Assembly: GCA_030015575.1 (NCBI GenBank)
Contig: JASDDO010000006.1
Location: forward strand, 104,896,045-104,960,044
Source: Agapanthus africanus
Lineage: Eukaryota > Streptophyta > Magnoliopsida > Asparagales > Amaryllidaceae
Length of the DNA: 64,000 nucleotides
Reading direction: 5' to 3'
A model generated the notes under the pieces. That model ran no database searches. It was not told the origin of the DNA and saw only the letters and a program-made list of their open reading frames with translations. Below are positions 32,820 through 44,480 of this stretch, one piece after another. The number at the start of each line of letters is the position of its first letter. The stretch's first letter is position 1. The position numbers and the translations under genes were made by a program.

Positions 32820-35207
32820 TCAATCGGTGTAAATCGGCTCCTGCAAGAACAGGAGCTCCTCCGAATGGTCCGCTGAGAAGAACGGTTTCAAACGATGTCC
32901 ATTTACTTTGAATAAAGTACCGTCTTCTGGATTCTCAAGATCAACCGCACCGTGCGGATAAACGGTGCGGACTACAAAAGGTCCTCTCCATCTAGAACGG
33001 AGCTTGCCGGGATGAAAGTGTAACCGAGTATCATATAATAAAACCTGTTGACCTGGTTTAAATATCTTTCGCAAAAGGATTTTATCATGAAATACCTTAA
33101 CTCGGTTCTTAGCAATCACGGCATTATCATATGCCTCATCCCGCAGCTCCTCCAATTCATTCAATTGCAGCTTTCGATTGCTGCCCGCATCTCCTAAAGA
33201 TAAATTCAGCTCTTTTATGGCCCAAAATGCCTTATGCTCAATTTCTACTGGAAGGTGGCACGCCTTCCCGTAAACAAGCCGGTATGGAGACATGCCGAGA
33301 TCGGTCTTGTATGCAGTACGGAAAGCCCATAGTGCATCGATCAATTTTAGTGACCAATCTTTACGGTTTTTAGAAACCGTTTTCTCCAAGATTTGCTTAA
33401 TTTGTCTATTCGAGATCTCGGCTTGCCCACATGTTTGGGGATGGTATGGCGTTGACAGCTTATGGGTGATAGAGTATTTGTGCATTAGGGACTCAAAAGT
33501 CCTATTGCAAAAGTGAGAACCATTATCACTTATAATTGCGCGAGGGTGCCCAAATCGAGAAAAGATGTGTTCTTTTAGAAATTGAACGACAACCTTGTTA
33601 TCATTCGTTCGACTAGGCACAGCCTCGACCCATTTTGAAACATAGTCAACAGCCAAAAGAATATACACATTTCCAAATGAGTTAGGAAATGGTCCCATGA
33701 AGTCTATACCCCAAACATCAAAAATGTCTACAACCAAAATCGGTTGGAGCGGCATTTCATTTCTCCGCGATATCCGGCCTAAGTGTTGGCACCGAGAGCA
33801 AGTTTTGCAGTATTCGAATGCATCTTTGAAGAGTCGTGGCCAATAAAAACCACACTGCAAAACTTTCTCGGCTGTCTTCTTTGGGCCAAAGTGCCCTCCA
33901 CATGCTTGATCGTGGCAAAAAGACAACACACTCTTAACCTCATTTTCAGGTACACACCGGCGAATGATTTGGTCGGAACAATATTTAAAAAGATAAGGTT
34001 CAACCCAGTAAAAATGCTTTACTTGGGACAAAAATCGTAGTTTGTCTTGTTTCGACCAATCGTTAGGTATCAAGCCGGTGGCTAAGTAGTTTACAATATC
34101 GGCGAACCATGGTTCGCAAGAAACGGTCAAGAGTTGCTCATCGGGGAAATCATCAGTTATAGGCAGTTCAAGTGTAGGCGAAGAAGGAAGTCGTGAAAGG
34201 TGATCGGCCACTACGTTTTCACATCCCTTTTTGTCCCTTATAACAAGGTCAAATTCTTGCAGCAAAAGGATCCAACGTATTAGCCTAGACTTAGCATCCT
34301 TCTTCGCAAAAAGGTGGCGAAGAGCTGAGTGATCCATGTACACTATAACTGGAGAGCAGATTAAATAAGGCCAAAATTTTTCAAGTGCAAACACAACCGC
34401 TAAAAACTCTTTTTCTGTTGTTGTGTTGTTTAATTGGGCCTCATTTAATGTTCGGCTGGCGTAGTAAATTACATGCGGCATCTTGTTAATGTGCTGTCCA
34501 AGAACAGTACCAATGGCAAAATCTGATGCGTCGCACATAATTTCAAAAGGGTGTGTCCAGTCTGGAGATGAAAGAATGGGCGCAGAAATGAGTGAGTGTT
34601 TCAAAGACTCGAACGCTTTAATGCAAGTTGAGTCGAAAACAAAAGTAGTGTCCTTGGCCAACAAGAGAGTCAAGGGTCTAGCAATCTTGCTAAAGTCCTT
34701 GATGAACCGTCTATAAAAACCGGCATGGCCAAGGAAAGCTCGGATATCTTTGACGCATTTAGGAGGAGGAAGATTAGAAATGACTTCGATTTTAGCTCTA
34801 TCAACCTCTATGCCGTTTTGCGAGATGACATGTCCTAAGACAATGCCTTCTCGTACCATAAAGTGGCACTTCTCCCAATTCAAAGTCAAGTTCTTTTCCC
34901 TACAGCGGGTGAGAACTGCGTCAAGATGTCGTAAACACTCATCGAAGGAGTCACCAAAAATGGAGAAATCATCCATAAAGATTTCCAAAAACTTCTCCAC
35001 CATGTCCGAAAAGATCCCCATCATACATCGCTGAAATGTACCGGGTGCATTGCATAACCCAAAGGGCATGCGACGATAAGCAAAAGTGCCAAAGGGACAA
35101 GTAAATGTAGTCTTGTCTTGATCCTCTTTGGCTATGGGGACTTGATTATAACCGGAATAGCCATCTAAAAAGCAATAGAATTCGTGCCCCGCTAATCGTT
35201 CTAGCAT
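32820..35207 (-). pseudogene. Athila-2 pol: RT, RNase H and integrase
   Basis: This 795-residue open frame is the last part of the gag-pol frame after the second stop. [31 protein letters not shown], catalytic FMDDFSIFG near residue 78. RNase [16 protein letters not shown] near 230, [30 protein letters not shown] (the RNase H TDHS motif has M for T), ADHLSR. Integrase: [13 protein letters not shown] and CKTCSRCQ zinc finger near 440-480, [30 protein letters not shown] as the D, D, E positions, and [22 protein letters not shown]. It ends GHRLKPFFS. The M at 35207 is internal, so this is not an independent gene. Confidence 0.95.
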
Positions 35208-37409
35208 TTGGTCAATGAATGGTAAAGGAAAGTGGTCCTTCCTTGTCGCGGCATTGAGTTTCCGGTAGTCGATGCAAACTCACCACCCGGTTTGGGTGCG
35301 AATGGGAATTAACTCATTTGCCTCATTGGTGATGACCGTGATGCCCGATTTCTTTGGCACGACATGAATGGGGCTAACCCATTGGCTATCCGAGATAGGG
35401 TAAATGATACCGCTATCAAGACACTTAACAATCTCCTTCTTGACCGCCTCTTTCATGATAGGGTTGAGGCGTCTTTGTGGATCCCTTGCCGGCTTGGCAT
35501 CATCCATCAAGTGTATATGATGTTCGACTATGAGGGGACTAATCCCCTTGATGTCCGCCATAGACCAGCCGAAAGCTTGCCGATTATTGTATAAGACCGT
35601 TAAAAGAGCCTTCTCTTGCTCAAGATCTAGAGAGGCCGATATGATAACTGGTAAGGTCTCATTTTCACCTAGATAAGCATATTTTAGGTGCGACGGCAAA
35701 AGCTTTAGCTCGAGTTTAGGTGGTGAAACAATAGATGGTAACAATGGAGTAACTTTTTCAAACTCGAAGGACTCCACCAAAGGTTCAAATTGAGTGTACG
35801 CTACCGAGTCGGATGGTTCAACTAACTCATCCGAAAAAGCAAAACACTCAGACTCGGGTGGATAGTCTTCAAGATCATCAACAAAGGTGAAACACTCATA
35901 ATCTTTGTCCGTCGTGAAAGCTGTGTCGGATTCTAGGAGGAACGCACTAGTGGCGTCAATATTACTGTGATCAAACATGAAATTCTCGAACTCACAGTCC
36001 TCCTCCGCGATCTCATCGATCGAGCACACATCAAGTACGCTAGAATTAGGCTCGCAAGGCTGACTTCCTAACTTGAAAATGTTAAGTTCAACTGTCATCT
36101 TGCCAAAAGATAGATTCATTGAACCATTACGACAGTTGATTACCGCGTTAGAAGTCGCGAGGAATGGTCGACCAAGTATCACCGGAATTTGATTACGGGG
36201 GTTAGCGACAGGCTGTGTGTCCATAACAATAAAGTCCACGGGGAAAATGAAATCCCCTACTCTAATTAACACATCCTCCAACTCTCCCCTAGGGTGGGTG
36301 ATTGATCGGTCGGCCATTTGGAGAGTGCAAAGAGTAGGCTTGAGCTCTCCAACGCCTAATTGTTCGTACACCGAATAGGGTAGCAAATTGACACTAGCAC
36401 CAAGATCTAATAGTGCTCTATTGATGGTCTTGTTCCCAATTGTGATCGAAATAGTAGGACAACCGGGGTCCTTGTGCTTTAGGAGTAAAGAATTGATAAG
36501 AGCATCACTAACTGCACTAGCCACGAAAACTTTCTTTGGTACTTGTGACTTCCTCTTTTTGGTGCATAAGTCCTTTAAGATTTTTGCATATGAAGGAACT
36601 TGTTGGATTGCATCCAAAAGAGGGATATTTATGCTAACCTGTTTGAACAACTCTACAATCTTCTCCATCTGTGGAGTTGGTTTATTGGATCTCAACCGAT
36701 TTGGAAAAGGAACATTTTGAAAAGTTGTTGAGTCCAATTTTTGCGGATCCGATTGTTGAGTTGGAACGGAACCCCGTGTAGATGTGTTCGTGTTGTGAGG
36801 AGAGGGTCCGTTCGAGCTAGAAGAAGTAGAGCCATGTGAAGGATGGAGAATAGGCTCTAACGAAGAAGAAGAGGAAGATGAAGAACCACCGGCAGAGGTG
36901 TCACGGTGAATACCCACATTGTTTTGCAGCACTTTTCCGGAACTCAACGTGGTCACAACATTCACGTTATGATTCTTCTGTTCATGTGCAACATGTGCGT
37001 GACCAGGATTTGGGAGTGGTTGAGACGGAAGCTTTCCTTTCTCTCGCTCTTTCAATGCTGCATTGAGTTGTGCAATTTGTGCCTCGATAGCTTTGATGCT
37101 TTGATCAAGTGAGGCACTATTTTGCACCAAAGATTGAACAGAAGTCTCTATCCTAGCTGTGGACTGTGCAGATTGCTTTAGGAATGCTTCTAGACTTCTT
37201 TCGAGCGAGCTAACAGCATTTTGAGTGGGAACAAAGTTGTTGGGTACAAAATTGTTCATCTGATTAGGGTAAGGTTGCTGTTGGGGAGGCTGCTGAAATT
37301 GAGTTTGTGGAGGTGCTTGTTGTTGTTGTGGAGGAGGAGCTCTTTGAAAATTGTTGTTTCCTTGGACTTGTTGATTTTGGTTCCAAGCGAAATTAGGGTG
37401 GCTCTTCTA
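35208..37409 (-). pseudogene. Athila-2 gag tail, linker, protease and RT N-terminus
   Basis: Same frame as gag and pol. After the gag stop (37407-37409, TAG where Athila-1 has the tryptophan codon TGG in the YNxGW motif) comes a Q/P-rich tail, a coiled-coil-like segment (SLERSLEAFLKQSAQS, KAIEAQIAQLNAALKE), EKGKLPSQPLPNPGH, a basic part (KRKSQVPKKVF), then the protease DPGCPTISITIGNK, LLDLGASVNLLPYSVYEQLG, PRGELEDVLIRVGDF, LGRPFLATS. An acidic variable region follows, then the RT entry (RRLNPIMKEAV, GITVITNEANELI). It ends at TGA (35280-35282), a CGA-to-TGA change in the QTGWR motif. Both stops are single-base changes; nothing else breaks the frame. Confidence 0.93.
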
Positions 37410-38576
37410 ACCCGGATTGTATGTTGAAGAGTATGGATCATTTCTTTGTCGTTGCTGAAAGGCAGCATTGACTTGATCTTGTCCTTGAGTGGATGCAGTG
37501 TAAGGACACTCTTCGGTGAGATGTGATGGATTCGAACAACAAGCACAAACAGTTCGTGGGGGCATGACAGGGGCAGGAGAAGGTGCTGAGATTTTGGTCT
37601 CAAGCGCTTCTAGCTTTTTCGTAAGAGCGGCCATCTCGGCCTTCATAGCAATTGACATCTCTACTTGATGTATGCCTTCCCTAGGTTGACCAATAGAAGA
37701 AGATGATGTGGTCTTGGTGCTCTCCCATTGAATTGTTTGCTCACTAAGATCCTCAAGAAACTGCCATGCTTCCTCATTAGACTTGGACAGAAAGTGACCT
37801 TGACTAATGGTTTCTAGCAACTGCTTCGTTGCCGGGTTCAATCCCTCGTATAATGTTTGGCAAAGTTGCCATCTTTCGATTCCATGGTGAGGGCATTGAA
37901 CGAGAAGGTCTTTAAATCTTTCAAAACATTTCCAAAATGGTTCGGCAGGAAGCTGTGAAAATTGTATAATCTCATTACGGATTTTAGCAGTTTTATGATG
38001 AGGATAGAACTTTTTAAGAAAAGATTTCACAAACTCGTCCCAATTTCTAATTGAGTGTGATGCGGTGCTGTATAGCCACTTCTCGGCTAGGTCACATAAG
38101 GTGAAAGGAATGACCCTTAGCCTTATAGCGTCATCACTTAATTGGGTAGTTTTCATCATGGCGCAAACGTTTTGGAATTTGTTGATAAAGATATATGCAT
38201 CTTCGGATTCCAAACCATGAAACTTAGGCAGCATGTTGATGATGTGGGGTTTGATCTCAAAGTTGTCCCCATTAGCCGGTGGGAGGGAAAGACAAGTAGG
38301 AAGGGCGGTGCGGATGGGGTAGAAAAGATCCTGGAGCGCGACTCGTGCGGGCGCTTCGACAGGCGGAAGATTCGGGTTATTCGCACCTGGCGGAGGTGGA
38401 ATCCTTCCCGTCGGTAAGGTGTTGTTAGGATCGTATCCCGACATACCTTCGAAAGAATGTGATGGTGAAAGTGAAGAAGTGGACAAGATTTCGACTTCAG
38501 AGTCGAAAGGTTCGTCGGTCGGTACCAACGAAACACGGACTAATCGGACGCTAGGGTCCCTAGTCCAACCGGACAT
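37410..38576 (-). pseudogene. Athila-2 gag
   Basis: A 389-residue frame, the capsid and nucleocapsid part. A variable N-terminus is followed by the gag domain from about residue 115: LPKFHGLESEDAYIFINKF, CDLAEKWLYSTASHSI, FVKSFLKKFYPHHK, FERFKDLLVQCPHHGIERW, to about 290. A CX2CX4HX4C knuckle, CACCSNPSHLTEEC, is near 345. The start is about 1.1 kb after the PBS and aligns with the Athila-1 gag start. The gag part up to the stop is intact and could still be translated; the stop removes everything downstream. I know of no evidence that this stop is a programmed readthrough signal, and Athila-1 has a sense codon there. Confidence 0.92.
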
Positions 38577-39669
38577 ACACTAAAATGGTTAGTGTAGTCC
38601 AAAGATGAAAGACAGAATGTGAAGGTAAGAAAACGTCAATGAGAAGAAGTGGTGTAAGTGAGTGCAAAGATTCTTTAGTGACAAGTTGCAAGTTTTGAAA
38701 AGATTTTCCTTTTTCTCTTTTTAAGTGAGCTTTAGCAAAAAGATTTTGAAAAGAGACTAGTGACACAAATGCAATTAACCACACATGCACAATCAGGCCT
38801 AAGTCTAGGGTTACCTAGGTCAGCTAGACAGCTCCTAACTGTTCCAAAGGGCTAGAGATAGGACCTCAAACCGCCTCTTCACAGACAAGTACGGCCAGGT
38901 AAGTGGGAAGGAACCACCACGACAGTGGGCCTAATTAAAAACCACCAGCCTAGACACCGCAATGTCGGTTAGGATAAACGGCCGATGCCTATACTAGTCC
39001 TCTGTCCTATTGAGCTCGACGTCCTTAGGGCTGAGTCTAATATTTTTTAAATTAAAATTGGTCAATGCAAATGCTTTAAGTGATTTCTGGGGTCCTGGGA
39101 AGGGTGATGAAATCCACACCCAATCTGAATTGGTCAGTAGCCCCTTAAAGTCAGATTAAAGTATGCAAAGCAGTAAATCACTTGCAATCAATTTGCTTTT
39201 TAGCGCGGCGCAAAGAATCCTGCAGAAAATCAATTATTGGAAGGGGGAAGAAGATTTTTAGCGCAAAGAATCCTGCAGAAGATTTGGCAAAAGATATATG
39301 GGGATTTGTAGAGGAGAAAGAAAGAAAACAAACAGTGCAATTTCTTCACAGAGAGGGATCCAGAGGGCCGCGCTTCCGCCGCATATACCACCACTAGGCC
39401 GCGGTTCCGCGGTTGGAGGGAGAGATCGTGCTCTGAAAAAAATTGTACGACTCTTCTGTAGCAATCTACCTCTGTTCTGATGTACCCTTTCCTGATTCTC
39501 CTTTTGTGTTGTTTCAGATCCGTCAAACCCTGCAAAGATTCACAAAGAAACCCTTCAAACAATAAAAGATGATAAATATTTTTTTATTTTTTTTTGGATT
39601 TTTTTTCAGATTTTTCAGATTTTTTAGATTTTATATTAACCCGAAATTACAAAAAGAAAATTGTACGCC
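38577..39669 (-). other. Athila-2 5' leader
   Basis: 1.1 kb of untranslated leader. Blocks near 38795-39130 resemble the Athila-1 leader. A GC-rich dyad lies at 39366-39414. T-rich low complexity at 39575-39630 precedes the PBS. The frames at 39182-39562 run through the dyad and are not genes. Confidence 0.75.
39366..39414. repeat. GC-rich dyad, Athila-2 leader
   Basis: GGCCGCGCTTCCGCCGC and, 17 bases on, GGCCGCGGTTCCGCGG; both lie in the same orientation. They are about 255-320 nt downstream of the PBS in the sense direction. Confidence 0.8.
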
Positions 39670-39688
39670 ATCCCCGGCAACAACGCCA
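39670..39688 (-). other. primer binding site of Athila-2, tRNA-Asp type
   Basis: The plus strand ATCCCCGGCAACAACGCCA matches the 3' end of tRNA-Asp except for two bases. It lies two bases from the LTR. Confidence 0.85.
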
Positions 39689-40494
39689 TTTGATTAAGAG
39701 AGGTTTTGTCGATCAAAAATATTTAACGCAATCAAGAACAGCGTCGCTTGAAGCTAGCCGGTGAGTACGGGTCGGTCCACAGGGATGTGAAAATTTCCTT
39801 TAAGTTCTTACGAGTTAATTCCAAATGGTGTTTGGATTTATAATTAAACCTAAAAGTTGAAGTTGTATGAGACTAGGATTAGAAACATGCTAGGATTAGG
39901 TCTAGGGAAAATTTGGTAAACAAAGATCTACATCTCTTTCCATTGCTATTAATTAAATGTATCATATTAGAGTTATGGTAAATATTAACAAAGGGGCTTA
40001 GGATGATTGGGAAGATTGATTCTTCCTCTAGATCCTTGTCCTTCCTTTCTTAATCTTCACCCTAACCTCCATGGAAAACCTTAAAATCCGGGCCTTTAGA
40101 CTACGGAATCACCGTTACCTTGCGGGTAAAAGTGCCGTAGGGAGCGGAATAAAAAGGTATGCATGGAGTTCTAATGTTCATAAAAGTTTTAGCAACGAAA
40201 AGAGATGAGAGATCTTCATCTCTCAAATCCATCCCTATTCCTAACCCTAACAAGCGAGGAAACTACTCGCTCATTGAGGGGATGAAAAAAACAAGAATTT
40301 ATTAAAGAGAGAAGACATCGATTGCAAGTTAATAAAAACTAAACTAATTTAAACTAACGCGAGAAAATAAGTGCAGATAAAAAACTACAACTACTGCAAA
40401 GAAAATAACCTACTTACTTTTGATGCGCTCTAACTTCAAGAAAACAGAATTTTATTCATGAGTAGAGGCATAAGAAAATACAAGGTCTTGGGTT

Positions 40495-40504
40495 CTATTT
40501 ATAG
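40495..40504 (-). promoter_or_regulatory. TATA box of Athila-2 5' LTR
   Basis: CTATAAATAG on the sense strand, about 560 bases after the LTR start. The expected transcript start is about 30 bases further (near 40465). Confidence 0.65.
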
Positions 40505-40627
40505 GACATAGAAACCCTAGGTTTACAATTGCACCGCATGTCTAAAGTTACAAATATACCCCTAAAAAGATCTTTCCAGAGCCGCCACCAATTATGGAAA
40601 ATTCCCTGCGCATTAGGGTTTCTGACA

Positions 40628-40673
40628 GCCGCGGAACCGCGGCATGGGCGCGCTTGGGCCGCGGTTCCGCGGC
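40628..40673. repeat. GC-rich dyad, Athila-2 5' LTR (perfect)
   Basis: Identical to 30921-30966: 16-bp perfectly complementary arms, upstream of the TATA box. Confidence 0.95.
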
Positions 40674-41063
40674 CCATATGTATGATCATGTGATGGTTTC
40701 TTCTGGGCTTCTTCAGGTTCTTCTGGGCTTTTCATTTCTTTAGTTCTTTTTCCATTTGGGATTCTGCAGTAATTCCAGAACTTCAGTGAACACTTTGCGA
40801 TGGATCTTTTAACCGTCTTTCTTGCAAATTTGGATCTTGAGTTGCCTTGTTGATGGTGAACCGTTCTTCTGCTGGGCTTTACTAAGATCTTCCTATTTGT
40901 TGGTCAAAAATCCTTCTTTTGTGTCGTCTTTTGTGTTTTTCACTATTTTCGCGCCAAGAACCTGTAACCTGTAACATGTAGCAGACATGGGTCAAAAGCA
41001 CCTGTTTTCATTGTAAAATGAATAAGAATGGGGAATACAAAATGCAATATTATGTTATGAACA

Positions 41064-41951
41064 AACCCCGTCGCCGAAAGCATCCGTTCGGGTGCTCGCG
41101 GCAGCGGTGTTCCGCCTTGGTGCACTTCGTCGACGGCATCGGGGGTGCGGACGTCTACTACAGTTTGCGACGAGCATTCGATCAGAATGTCGGGAATCCT
41201 GTTGATTTGCCCGACTTGATATTGAAAAGCGTTTTCGATAATGAGACAAAAATGCGGCGTTTATAATTGTTAGGCATGTGATGTCTAAGGAATTCATTTG
41301 ATTAGGCATGCGATGTCTAAAGAGTTTGCGGATTCCAACTGTTGTAGATTTACACTTTCTTTTCTGTGACCGTAAGCGTAGTATGTGGTGTATCGCCGGC
41401 TTCGTTGCTATACATTAACGACAATCGGGATACGCATACTTGCTTACGTTGATGATATGAGATATTATGTGTTGCTGTGATATGTTGTATTGGATCGTCG
41501 CGTTTGAATAGCCGGGGTTTTTTTTTATGTGAGATGAGTGTTTTTCATTTTCATTCATGTAAAAACTTGTATGTAATATTCTTTTATTGGGGCACTTCCA
41601 GGTTGCGGAAGATGTCACCCTTTGTATATTATTTACTTTTCCGCACTAGGATAGACCCAAGGAGGAGAGCACGAGTAACCGGGTTCTAGAGTCCAGTGGG
41701 AGACCAACTCGAGGAGTCGAGTCCGGGTCTCCTAACTCTAGAATTGGTAGGGTTGCTTGCCGCTCTCGTAGGGGTGTGGGGGTGTGGGTTTTGGCTATTC
41801 ATCGCGACCGTGGAATCCGTGTTTTGTACTGGCTCGTATTAAAAACACGGACGTCCTAGTATATCCAATATTTCATATATATTTCTTCTGTTGCGATATC
41901 TGTGATGTGATCAGGTGATGTTCTGTGATAGATACATTATATAGTATATAT
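41064..41951 (+). other. Athila-2 TSD right copy (41064-41068) and copia-1 III leader, second part
   Basis: AACCC repeats the left TSD. The following sequence continues the leader: a direct repeat of TAGGCATG(T/C)(G/A)ATGTCTAA near 41270 and 41305, and a block (41590-41790) also recognisable in the copia-2 leader near 44945-45290. The 82-codon frame 41018-41266 crosses the Athila-2 LTR edge and so cannot be a gene. Confidence 0.75.
41947..41951. repeat. target-site duplication of copia-2, left copy (tatat)
   Basis: Identical to 52298-52302, directly flanking both LTR ends. The sequence is AT-rich, so chance identity is somewhat more likely than for the other two. Confidence 0.85.
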
Positions 41952-44268
41952 TGTTGGAGATAATGCCCTCAGAGTCAATTATTGGATCACAGGCACGTGA
42001 TTGCGGTGATTGAGGGAGGACCTATCCCGGTAGGACAGTCTTACTCGAGATGATAGTATGTTATCTGGTTTATCTTTATCATCGTGTACTGCTTTAGGTG
42101 ACCTGACAAGTCGCTATTACACGATGGTAGAGCCCCTAGGATTCTTGCTTGACCACCAGCAGTATGAGGGCGATCATATATGTGGGAGATGGCAGTCTAT
42201 AAGCATATCCTTAAATAGTCCCTAGTCATGTGAGTTTCGAGACAGGGCATCGATACTCCAGAGTAGACTAGTGTATACAGTCGAGACCCCGACGAGGGCC
42301 GGTGGCCGGTCTCACAAGCCACTGGTGTCAGTTGGATCACCTAAGATGTATACAGGTGCTCATTGGGTTATGAGTACACCGGATATGACTCGTCGGGAAC
42401 ATGCCAGTTGGTCATATACCAGACGTCATATGGCAGTTCCCTGGTGACATGTGTGCAGGTTAGTTCATCGACCTTGGGACCGTCATTTGTCTCGTGTGAG
42501 TTCCCACTGTACTTTGATTACTACCCTACCACGGCTCAAAGGAGTCGTGCAAACAGGTTTTAGTTGGGTACAGTCCCGAGCCACATGGAGGCAGTGAGCG
42601 TATCTTCAGGAGTTCGTCTCTCCCGGTATTGGGGGTGAGGTCGTGCTGTGTCTAGGAGAGCCATTACACGAAGTCCTTGCCCAAGGCAAGGAGATTTACT
42701 GGTAGGTATTCCAGTAGTATCTCAGGGTGTTCTGGGCTACACTCCGACACGACTTGTACTGCTTTTGGGGGTCTGACTTTTACCAACCCCCTAGGCCCGC
42801 CATGCGATGCTCATAGACGAACGGACCGGACTGCACGGATATTGTCACTGACAGGCTCAGTAGGGTTGTCAGGCTGAGTTCGCTCACAGACGTCCCTTTT
42901 AGTCAATACCTGGTAGCCCGTTACGTATTGGCTTATACCTCTGACGTGCTAGTGGTTAAATCCACAACCAAGGTGTTGACGAGTCTTTAGAGTCCCTCAC
43001 ATTCTGTTACTCAGCTTTCGGGCGAAAGGTTGTAGAGGCCGTATGGAGATATGGCAAGGTCCGATCAGATACGTGCGGTATTGCACGGATCAGGATCGGA
43101 CAGTTTGTACTATAGGCCGTATGGAGATATGGCAAGGTCCGATCAGATACGTGCGGTATTGCACGGATCAGGATCGGACAGTTTGTACTATAGGCCGTAT
43201 GGTTATATGGCAGGGTTCGATCAGATACGTGCGGTATTGCACGGATCAGGATCGAACGGATATTACTAGCCGGCTTTGGTATAAGCCGGATCCTAGTATA
43301 GTACAGTGGAGATTTTGTCTCATTGCATTTGTATTTCGGTCGAAATACAGATGCGGGTGTGTATGCACAGTATCGGGGTTTTCCTGTAATTTATTACGGG
43401 ACCAGTTTTCTGGAGTTGCCAGTTTGCTTTTCGTTTCGGCCGATTTCCTTTGTTCCGTTCATTGGCCGAAGATTGGTGGAGGAGGGCTTATCTGCATTGT
43501 TGCAAATAAGCATTTGTGGAGGGGGTCTTTGCATATTATCATGTCATGATACTTGTCCCATCATTTGACTTTCCTTTTTCATGATAGCTTGACTTTGGAT
43601 GTCATCATGGTTGTTGTTGATTGGTTGTTGGAGTATGGATTTGGTTGTGATGATTGTTTCTTTTCACCATTCTTTTCTCTCATGATTATGATAGTGGTTG
43701 AATCATCTATACACCACACACTCTCTCTCCAATCTCACTCCCTCCTTGTGTAGGGCCGGCCATTCCAAAGGGAATGGGTGGGGATTCATTTTATGTGTGG
43801 CATTTTTGTTTCTCATGCTTGCTAGAAAAGTCCACTAGCTCATTTCCAAAAGTTGATCTCTTTTCCTCCACCAAAATGGAAATTCCACAACCCCAAAAAT
43901 AAGACACAAGTTCTACAAATTCTACAGCAAACCTTGGGCACGTCGACTAGCCAGCTTCGTGCCCGAGTTGCCTCGGCATTGAGGTGGGAGCCCGTAAAAG
44001 AAGTAGGAGATGTGGTGCACTTCCGGCGACGAGGAGGAGACGGGACATTCCTCAGGAGATTGGGATGACGACGAGAAGACCGGAGGACTCGGATCTGTCG
44101 GTATATCCCTCTTCCCTTTCTTATTAGTAGCTTAGACTTGTTAATGGTTACGATCCGGATGTTTAGTGCGCGGTGGTGCCGGTTTGCTAAGTCCGCAAAA
44201 TTAATGTTTTTCACCGCTTCCGCATTCCGGCGTCGGATTGACGTCCGGGGCGCCGCCGTGCACTTACA
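41952..44268 (+). repeat. copia-2 5' LTR (2.3 kb)
   Basis: It starts TGTTGGAGATAATG and ends GTGCACTTACA, one base before the PBS. It has a 78-bp tandem array (43037-43262). The 168-codon frame 43043-43549 exists because 78 is a multiple of three, and is not called a gene. Confidence 0.95.
43037..43262 (+). repeat. 2.9 copies of a 78-bp repeat with nested hairpins, copia-2 5' LTR
   Basis: Units start at 43037, 43115 and 43193. Each carries an outer stem GTCCGATC...GATCGGAC and an inner stem CGTGC(GGTATT)GCACG. In the third unit the outer stem is GTTCGATC (43215-43222) with GATCGAAC (43250-43257), so a C-G pair has become T-A on both sides. Confidence 0.92.
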
Positions 44269-44269
44269 G

Positions 44270-44280
44270 TGGTATCAGAG
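44270..44280 (+). other. primer binding site of copia-2, initiator-Met tRNA
   Basis: TGGTATCAGAG, one base after the LTR end, followed by CCTCG. Confidence 0.88.
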
Positions 44281-44480
44281 CCTCGCCATTAACTTAGTCT
44301 AGCTTCGTTTGATGTGTTTGCATTTCTGATCGATCAAAAAGTTCCAAAACTGCATTTTAGTTCGCATCAGTTTCTGTTGAAAATTTTTGGTCTCGAAAAA
44401 TTTTTCAGGTTGTAAAATAGTGATGCACTGGATGTTATAAGATTACTGTAGAAATTCGACACATTCAGTCGACCAACAGA

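Larger units (their letters stand above)
29983..41063 (-). mobile_element. Athila-2: young, nearly intact Ty3/gypsy (Athila clade) element
   Basis: An 11.1 kb element on the minus strand with LTRs of 1,374 and 1,373 bp, TSD aaccc, a tRNA-Asp-type PBS, a purine tract and one gag-pol frame of about 1,918 codons (38576 to 32820) interrupted by only two stops. The domain order is gag, protease, RT, RNase H, integrase; there is no envelope frame. By eye the LTRs differ at about 15 positions (near 1%), so insertion was recent. It belongs to the same clade as Athila-1 but a different family: the LTRs are unrelated in length and sequence except for the GC-rich dyad and small 3' region blocks. Confidence 0.96.
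39691..41063 (-). repeat. Athila-2 5' LTR
   Basis: 1,373 bp, almost identical to 29983-31356. The TATA box CTATAAATAG is at 40495-40504 and the GC-rich dyad is at 40628-40673. Confidence 0.96.

Noticed and set aside
41018..41266. 82-codon frame at the Athila-2 edge and the related 63600-63815 frame
   Set aside because: The first crosses the LTR boundary; the remainder lies in the copia-1 leader, is not recognisable and is broken in copy IV.
43043..43549. 168-codon frame in both copia-2 LTRs (also 51072-51578)
   Set aside because: Open mainly because the 78-bp repeat is 26 codons long; the sequence matches no known protein type and the two LTRs are recent duplicates, so agreement between them is not evidence of selection.
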